DNA of 6,627 nucleotides, taken from assembly GCA_002425405.1 (NCBI GenBank), contig DIME01000088.1:1-6627 (forward strand). Direction: 5' to 3'. This stretch comes from Candidatus Accumulibacter vicinus (GTDB taxonomy: Bacteria > Pseudomonadota > Gammaproteobacteria > Burkholderiales > Rhodocyclaceae). Below are positions 1-4,733 of this stretch, piece after piece. The notes under the pieces are model-generated. The model was not told where the DNA came from. It searched no databases and was given only the letters and a program-made list of their open reading frames with translations. Each line of letters opens with the position of its first letter. Position 1 is the stretch's first letter. The position numbers and the translations under genes are program-made.

Positions 1-111
1 AAAATAGGCCCTAAACTGGGGTGGAAAATTTCTGCCCCCCGTCTGAAACCCAGTAATGGCAAGGGTTTGCGAGGAGCGAAAATGCCTCCACTATAGTCGC
101 GCCGGTCCGGG
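1..111. other. Downstream region without a supported gene
   Basis: This follows the last stop of the operon. It is visibly less GC-rich than the coding part, with short A/T runs. One imperfect inverted repeat is present (ACTGGG at 15-20, CCCAGT at 49-54, 28-nt loop), but it lacks the tight stem and T-run expected of an intrinsic terminator. No gene or RNA can be supported; the edge of another element beginning outside the window is possible. Confidence 0.4.
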
Positions 112-1518
112 CTATTGTGTGGCTGCCGAGTCCGAGTGTGGCCTGCCATTCCTTGTGATCCATGCTTCTGCCTCGGGTAGTTCGCCGAGGCGTGCGGCGA
201 CATCCTGCAACGCGGCGAAGCGCCATAGACCGTGGTCTTGCTCAGCCAGCCACTGCGCTTGGGCAAGCCATGCCGCAACTCCGGCGCTGTCGGTCATTAC
301 CGGTGCTTGGGGGGGGTGTGCGTTGACCACAACCAGCAGGATCGGCTCAGAGAAGACGTAGCTGCGACGGTCGGTGATTTCCAGCCGGTAATGTCCGGCA
401 GTCAGATCGGCCTGCGGCAGAAACGCTTCGCATCCTTTCAGGCTGCCCAGATCGGCGATTAGCGTCGGGTTGCCTTCGCGCCACAGCGTGACGCGGAAAG
501 GCGGCAATCCGCCGCGCCAGGCGACGTAAAGGCTGCGCCGGCCTGCGCTGAGCAGCGATTGCGAAGCGCGCAGCAAGGGCGCGTCGAAGCGGGTCGGGTA
601 CTCGGTGCTCTCGGTGTTGGCGCAGCTCCGGTTCGGCCTGGCGAGATAGTCATATGCCTGATCGGCTTCCCGCACGGCGCGATGCGGCGCGACCTGACGC
701 AGGGCTTCGAGGCTCCAGGCGCGACCATGTGCTTCGACAAGCCGCAGCGCATGCACGGCCGTCTGCCAGGCGATTTCCTGCGGGTCGGCGCCTGCTGCCT
801 CCGACGGTAGTGCCATTCCAGGCTGCTGCGCGCCCGCGACGAGGCGCAAACGCAGCGTACAGGAATCTTCGTCACGACCGCTGCGGATGGCGAGCTGGAA
901 AGCCTGTCCCGGCGCGCCGAGTGCCGGCAGACGCAACTCGCCATTCGTCTGCGCGATGGCGATTGCTGGACCGGCGGGCGCGCCATCCGGCGTCAGGGGC
1001 GTCAGCGTGGCGTTGGTCCCGACAGTGACAGGCACGCTCACACCGCCAAGCTGGTCGAGCACCAGCCAATCGGTATACGCCGGCACCCGGCAAAATGCAT
1101 TCCCGCCGTTACGCGCGGCAGCGGTCGCCAGCGGATGCCTGCTCTGGCGGTCCACATTCAGGCTCGCCCACAACTGGCGAAAGCTGACCAGAGTCGAGCG
1201 CTTATCCGCCCCGCGTACGGCTTGTGCGATTTCGGCGCCTGTCCGGCAGCCGGCTTGCGGCGCCGCGTAGTCGAGGTCGTCGGCGCGGTCGCTGCGGCGC
1301 AGCGTGACTTTCTCCTCAGTGGAGGAAAAACACAGCCGTTCGCCGGCGCTGAGCACGCGATCCGGCCGCGCCGGCCGTGCGGCGCCGTCGGCCGGCTGGA
1401 CGGTGACGCCGGCGTCGACGCTCCGAATGATGAAACTCGCCGCATCGGCGGCGATTGCCGGCAGCGCCCCGACTGCACAAACGAGCAACAATCCGGCAAT
1501 CGATCGTGGAGTGAACAT
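112..1518 (-). CDS. Secreted protein of unknown family with duplicated beta-helical unit
   Basis: I do not recognise the family. The product has 468 residues with a Sec signal peptide (1-23, hydrophobic core 8-20, cleavage after AIA or ADA) and no lipobox, so it is probably a soluble periplasmic or exported protein. Residues 27-110 are a small beta-rich region (SVDAGVTVQP, LSAGERLCF, EKVTLRR), loosely FecR-like in style. Two related units follow, about 150-292 and 328-455. Each has a beta-sandwich-like stretch (GGVSVPVTV; GGLPPFRVTL) and then an Ala-rich helical stretch (SLEALRQVA; RFAALQDVA). Six cysteines remain after the signal (63, 91, 143, 220, 299, 363), an even number compatible with disulfides. 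The ATG at 1518 has GGGAGA 6 nt upstream; an ATG at 1773 in the same frame is rejected because it lies deep inside the CHASE2 gene. It starts 16 nt after the CHASE2 stop, so it is probably co-translated with and functionally tied to that sensor. Confidence 0.88.
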   Translation of the reverse strand: MFTPRSIAGLLLVCAVGALPAIAADAASFIIRSVDAGVTVQPADGAARPARPDRVLSAGERLCFSSTEEKVTLRRSDRADDLDYAAPQAGCRTGAEIAQAVRGADKRSTLVSFRQLWASLNVDRQSRHPLATAAARNGGNAFCRVPAYTDWLVLDQLGGVSVPVTVGTNATLTPLTPDGAPAGPAIAIAQTNGELRLPALGAPGQAFQLAIRSGRDEDSCTLRLRLVAGAQQPGMALPSEAAGADPQEIAWQTAVHALRLVEAHGRAWSLEALRQVAPHRAVREADQAYDYLARPNRSCANTESTEYPTRFDAPLLRASQSLLSAGRRSLYVAWRGGLPPFRVTLWREGNPTLIADLGSLKGCEAFLPQADLTAGHYRLEITDRRSYVFSEPILLVVVNAHPPQAPVMTDSAGVAAWLAQAQWLAEQDHGLWRFAALQDVAARLGELPEAEAWITRNGRPHSDSAATQ

Positions 1519-1524
1519 GGCTTT

Positions 1525-1530
1525 TCTCCC
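1525..1530 (-). promoter_or_regulatory. RBS of the secreted-protein gene
   Basis: GGGAGA on the minus strand, 6 nt before the ATG at 1518 and inside the 16-nt gap after the CHASE2 stop. It supports the start that yields a signal peptide. Confidence 0.8.
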
Positions 1531-1534
1531 AAAG

Positions 1535-3037
1535 TCAGTGAGGTAGGTGGGTAGTGTGGTGCCCGTCATCGGCCATCTCGGCATGGGCATGCGCCGCGTG
1601 CCACTCTTCGATATTCCGATGCAGGTAGATTCCCAGCAGCGGCGAGCCGAAATCGAACCACAGCCCATATCGCAGCAGCAGCGGACCAACAACGAAAATG
1701 AAGCCGACAGCCACCAGGCCACCCGCAACAACAGTCGCCACGAGCCGTTTGCCGAAAGCAAAGAGTGCCGCAACCAGAACCATCAGTCCCAGCACCAGCG
1801 GCCATTTCGCCTGCCAGGGCAACTCGCGCAGTTGCCCGTAGCGCAGCATCGTGTCGAGCGCATTGAGATTGAGCAGCGCACCAGGCAACCGGCCGACCGG
1901 CGTGTGGAAGTGATCGCGGCTTTCCTCGTAGCTGCCGCCGATGACGACGATGGCGTTGCGAAACTCGTCGATCTGCGCGTTGGCGAGAGCGGTCAGCGCC
2001 GGAAAAAGCGAATAGCCCAGGCGGCCGTTGCTGCCGAGCGGGAAGAGCAGCGTGCTGGCCAGCGCATCGTGCCCTGCGTGCTCGCCGGCGTGTTCCGGGT
2101 GCTCGCCGCTTGCCGGCGCGTGCGCTTCGGTGATGCGTTCGCACCAGGCAGCGAGCGGCGGATGGCGAGCCGGCTGCAGGCAGTACAAGGCCAGTTGCGG
2201 CGACGGCAAGAAACGATCCGCATTGCCTGTAGCGGCCGTCTGGCCGATCGACCATCGCCGCACGCGCAGATCGCTGTCCGACAGAAAGCGCGGCAGTACC
2301 GGATGCACGACGACGCCGCCAGGCGGTGCCTGATAAGTATCCCAGAACGCTGCTCGCAAGCGTGGCCGCTTGGGTGGCGCGTGTGCCTCGAACGAGCCCG
2401 CGCTGCTCGCAAGCGGCTGGCGTAGACTGCGTGCAGTGAGCAGATGGCGCGGCTCGCCGCCAGGGAAGGTGCGCCGTTGCAACGCCGCCAACCATTGCCG
2501 CTCGAAATCGCCGGCAGTGCCGTCAAGCAGCAGGTCGACATAGACAACGCGCGCTCCCCAGGCGAAAGCCCGATCGACGAGTTCGAGGACTTCGCGCCGC
2601 GGCTGCAGGAACGGCTCGCCGCCACCCCAGCGTTCGTCGCTCCACGAGTCCTCGTCGATATCGACCCAGATGAAACGCGAGTAGCCGCCGGGCAGCGGCT
2701 CGCCGTCGATCCAGCCCCACGCGCGGTACGTCTGCAGCATCGAGACGGTCTTGTCGAAGCCCCAGCGTTGCCAGTCGGCCACCATCGGCAGGCCATGTCC
2801 CAGATGTATCCCGGTCTCGATGACAATGCCGAGCGCGAAGCAGACGGCGAAATGCTGCCAGTAGGTCGGCCAACTGTGGTAACGCGCACGCAGCGGGTCG
2901 ACGAACGGCGCGCTCCGCTCCTTAAGCCATCGGCGGGCGGCGGGCAGCCGGCTGCCGCTACGCCCCGCCAGCCAGGCGCCAAGGCTCAGCACGGCGTTGA
3001 GCAGCGTGCTCCAGAAATAGATAAGTCGCGAGCGCAT
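1535..3037 (-). CDS. CHASE2 sensor membrane protein without an output domain
   Basis: CHASE2 is an extracytoplasmic sensor domain normally joined to kinases, cyclases or GGDEF domains; its ligands are largely unknown. Here 500 residues hold CHASE2 and membrane helices only. Helix 1 is about 62-79, CHASE2 about 85-405, then three helices at about 411-428, 432-450 and 452-472, the usual CHASE2 topology. Hallmarks are FIWVDIDEDSW (122-132), GARVVYVDLLLDG (161-173), AIVVIGGSYEESRDHFHTPVG (362-382) and LNALDTMLRYG (391-401). Residues 5-24 are also hydrophobic and could be an extra membrane segment. Oddities are a His-rich insert (306-323), a His-rich C-terminal tail (480-500) and two periplasmic cysteines (286, 299). 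The ATG at 3037 has AAGGAG 8 nt upstream; an earlier ATG at 3217 would overlap the caspase gene by over 100 nt. The lack of a fused output suggests it signals through a partner, probably a product of this operon. Confidence 0.92.
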   Translation of the reverse strand: MRSRLIYFWSTLLNAVLSLGAWLAGRSGSRLPAARRWLKERSAPFVDPLRARYHSWPTYWQHFAVCFALGIVIETGIHLGHGLPMVADWQRWGFDKTVSMLQTYRAWGWIDGEPLPGGYSRFIWVDIDEDSWSDERWGGGEPFLQPRREVLELVDRAFAWGARVVYVDLLLDGTAGDFERQWLAALQRRTFPGGEPRHLLTARSLRQPLASSAGSFEAHAPPKRPRLRAAFWDTYQAPPGGVVVHPVLPRFLSDSDLRVRRWSIGQTAATGNADRFLPSPQLALYCLQPARHPPLAAWCERITEAHAPASGEHPEHAGEHAGHDALASTLLFPLGSNGRLGYSLFPALTALANAQIDEFRNAIVVIGGSYEESRDHFHTPVGRLPGALLNLNALDTMLRYGQLRELPWQAKWPLVLGLMVLVAALFAFGKRLVATVVAGGLVAVGFIFVVGPLLLRYGLWFDFGSPLLGIYLHRNIEEWHAAHAHAEMADDGHHTTHLPH

Positions 3038-3045
3038 GCCTTGTT

Positions 3046-3051
3046 CTCCTT
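3046..3051 (-). promoter_or_regulatory. RBS of the CHASE2 gene
   Basis: AAGGAG on the minus strand, 8 nt before the ATG at 3037. This is the strongest Shine-Dalgarno in the window and sets the CHASE2 start rather than the upstream in-frame ATG at 3217. Confidence 0.8.
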
Positions 3052-3101
3052 GTCGTCGCAGTACAACCCGCCGGTCTTGTCGCCAAGCGGGCAGTCCAGA
3101 G

Positions 3102-4109
3102 TCAGCGCGCCACAGGCCATAGTCGGCGTCCCCAGTCGGAACCCTCAAAGACCGGTCGCGGCACGAACGGGGGCAACGCGCCATAGGCCGCGAGGACAGC
3201 GTGCGCCAGATCTTCAAAAGTCGGCGCCTGGCCGCTGCGCCGGCGCAGCGCGTCGAACGTGCTCGTCAATTTCAGGGTGAACAACCCGACGCGCCGGCCG
3301 TCGGGCTTGAGCGCGATTTCGAGCGCATCGCCGGAATCCTGGACAGCGTAGAACGCAGCGATCGGCGGCATCTCCACACCGTCCGCCAGCCCGCTCGGCG
3401 TCAGGCCTGGCAAGTGCCGCAGCGCGCGGCGGACGCCGGCTACGCCCTGGGCCAGGGCCTGCGACCAGCGATGACGTTCGATTCCCAGCGTTTCCGGTGC
3501 GAGGCGGCGCACCGCCACGGCGGTCCACTCGTCGGTCGCCAGCCAATGATCGGACGGCCCGCGCGCCATCGTTCCGGCATGACAGGTGTCGGCAATCAGC
3601 CAGACGAAAACGCCGCGGCGAGTCAGTGCGGCGAGCCGCCCGCGCAAATCGTTATCGACCAGCGACCGCCCGACGCTGCCGCGTTGCGCCGACCACGGCG
3701 TCGAGTCGCCGAGCAGGAACACTTCGTCGAGGCCGTCGATTTCACCGGCGTCGCCGCCGACGCCGATTGGCTGCTGCGTGCCGTGCCCGGCAAGGTAGAG
3801 CAATACTTCGTCGCCGGCGCGTACCTCGCGCAACAGCCGATCGAAAGCGGCGTTCAACGCGTCGTATGTCGGCGGAGCGTCGGCGCCTGCCGTGCGCGCC
3901 AGCACCTGCTGGTGCGCCCGCGCGACGCCCCAGTCGCGTGCCATCGCGCTGACCAGAGCGATGTCGTTTTCGACGCCGGCCAAGAACTCGGCCTGCGTGA
4001 TCCGCTCGAGTCTGGCGACGCCAACCAGCAAGGCATGCCGCTCGCCGGCAACGGCGAAAGCGGTCGCCAGCCACAGCCCGAGTGCAGCGCACCAGTGGCG
4101 AACGCTCAC
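3102..4109 (-). CDS. Secreted caspase-fold (peptidase C14) protease
   Basis: Predicted 335-residue metacaspase/orthocaspase-like cysteine endopeptidase. The GTG start at 4109 is chosen because it gives a signal peptide (residues 1-21, hydrophobic core 8-20, cleavage after AVA), has GGGAG 7 nt upstream and overlaps the previous stop as GTGA; a longer reading would run 150 nt into that gene. The first core strand (HALLVGVARL, 25-34) directly follows the signal. The catalytic His is residue 109 (LLYLAGHG) and the Cys is residue 176 (LIADTCHAG). The Asp two residues before the Cys is the acidic S1-pocket position of metacaspases, suggesting cleavage after Arg or Lys. The second half holds a small-subunit-like strand region (AAFYAVQ, then GRRVGLFTLKLTSTF, about 250-285). 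There is no added effector, membrane or repeat domain. Predicted to act in the periplasm, unlike the better-known cytoplasmic bacterial caspases. Target unknown. Confidence 0.92.
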   Translation of the reverse strand: MSVRHWCAALGLWLATAFAVAGERHALLVGVARLERITQAEFLAGVENDIALVSAMARDWGVARAHQQVLARTAGADAPPTYDALNAAFDRLLREVRAGDEVLLYLAGHGTQQPIGVGGDAGEIDGLDEVFLLGDSTPWSAQRGSVGRSLVDNDLRGRLAALTRRGVFVWLIADTCHAGTMARGPSDHWLATDEWTAVAVRRLAPETLGIERHRWSQALAQGVAGVRRALRHLPGLTPSGLADGVEMPPIAAFYAVQDSGDALEIALKPDGRRVGLFTLKLTSTFDALRRRSGQAPTFEDLAHAVLAAYGALPPFVPRPVFEGSDWGRRLWPVAR

Positions 4110-4711
4110 GGTGCAGCTCCCGGCCGCACGAGGATCAGCGACAGCGGCTGTCCGGGGGCGGCGACGACTCCCCAGCGCGTCTGCCAGTCCGCCAGACCGG
4201 CCGGCGGTGGCGCCGGAATCTGCGCCGACAGCCGGATTTCGTTCGTGCCGCGCTGCCAATCGACGGCGACGCCGAGCGCCTGCAGCTCATGGATCAGCAA
4301 CGGCGTCGGCGCCGCAAAGTCGGCAATCGGCAAGTGCCACGCGATGCCGCGGCTGGCCACCCAATCGAAATCCACCTGCTGCGGCGCCTGCTGGCGAAGG
4401 GCAATGCCGGCGACCAGCGCCGCGACGAGTCCGCCAAGAGCGAAAGTCGACCAGAAAGCGCGCCGCTTCCACCAGGCAGGCGGAGGCACTTCCCGCGCCG
4501 GCGCCGCCAGCGCGGTTTCGATACGCTGCCAGACCGCCTGCCGCGTCGCCGTGCTCGGCGTCAACGCGTCGCTTTCGGCGCGCATCGCCGCCAGCACGGC
4601 GCGCGCTTCGGCCGCGTCACCCGCACCGGCGGGTGGCGCATCGGCTAGCAGACGCTGCCATTCGTCTTCAGCGGCCGCTGCTGGCGCAGCCGGTGGGGTT
4701 TGCCTGGTCAT
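4106..4711 (-). CDS. Single-pass membrane protein, anti-sigma-factor-like, function unproven
   Basis: This is a 201-residue protein. Residues 1-80 are an Ala/Pro-rich, presumably cytoplasmic region containing AVWQRIETAL (59-68), which resembles the short helix ahead of the membrane segment in RskA-type anti-sigma factors. Residues 81-84 (WKRR) are a positive-inside flank, 86-105 a single transmembrane helix, and 106-201 a presumed periplasmic domain ending in a beta-rich stretch (PLSLILVRPG). There is no HxxxCxxC zinc motif, and no sigma factor gene is visible in the window. The ATG at 4711 is the first possible start in this frame: an in-frame stop lies about 40 nt upstream with no start codon between. 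Its GGGAAG Shine-Dalgarno sits only 3 nt from the ATG, so initiation may depend on the upstream gene. Its stop overlaps the caspase start by 4 nt. Anti-sigma function is an inference from layout; a membrane adaptor for the caspase is an equally open alternative. Confidence 0.85.
   Translation of the reverse strand: MTRQTPPAAPAAAAEDEWQRLLADAPPAGAGDAAEARAVLAAMRAESDALTPSTATRQAVWQRIETALAAPAREVPPPAWWKRRAFWSTFALGGLVAALVAGIALRQQAPQQVDFDWVASRGIAWHLPIADFAAPTPLLIHELQALGVAVDWQRGTNEIRLSAQIPAPPPAGLADWQTRWGVVAAPGQPLSLILVRPGAAP
4107..4121 (-). promoter_or_regulatory. RBS and GTG start of the caspase gene, inside the preceding gene
   Basis: Read on the minus strand, GGGAG (4117-4121) is followed after 7 nt by GTG (4107-4109), whose TGA in the shifted frame (4106-4108) is the stop of the anti-sigma-like gene. 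The GTGA overlap suggests translational coupling, and it is this site that decides the caspase start and thereby the signal peptide. Confidence 0.8.
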
Positions 4712-4714
4712 TGG

Positions 4715-4720
4715 CTTCCC
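4715..4720 (-). promoter_or_regulatory. Weak, closely spaced RBS of the anti-sigma-like gene
   Basis: GGGAAG on the minus strand lies only 3 nt from the ATG at 4711, closer than the other sites here (6-8 nt). No alternative start exists between this ATG and the upstream in-frame stop. Initiation may therefore lean on ribosomes finishing the upstream TPR-CHAT gene. Confidence 0.5.
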
Positions 4721-4733
4721 ATATCGCCCGAAA

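Noticed and set aside
15..54. Inverted repeat ACTGGG/CCCAGT as operon terminator
   Set aside because: Six pairs around a 28-nt loop is too loose for an intrinsic terminator.
11..226. Short minus-strand frame of 71 codons overlapping the end of the secreted-protein gene
   Set aside because: No RBS or recognisable motif, and mostly overlapping a supported gene in another frame.
1519..1773. Upstream extension of the secreted-protein gene to an ATG at 1773
   Set aside because: It would overlap the CHASE2 coding region by over 200 nt, bury the signal peptide and ignore the good RBS at 1525-1530.
1547..2425. Plus-strand open frame of 292 codons opposite the CHASE2 gene
   Set aside because: CHASE2 hallmarks lie on the opposite strand; the plus-strand product is Arg/Gln-rich without recognisable domains.
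3067..3091. Possible hairpin in the 64-nt gap between the caspase and CHASE2 genes (CCCGC/GCGGG, 15-nt loop)
   Set aside because: Only five base pairs, a long loop and no T-run; expected by chance in GC-rich DNA. Not called as a terminator or attenuator.
4110..4259. Upstream extension of the caspase gene to an ATG at 4259
   Set aside because: It would overlap the preceding gene by about 150 nt and hide the signal peptide; the GTG at 4109 has an RBS and a GTGA overlap.
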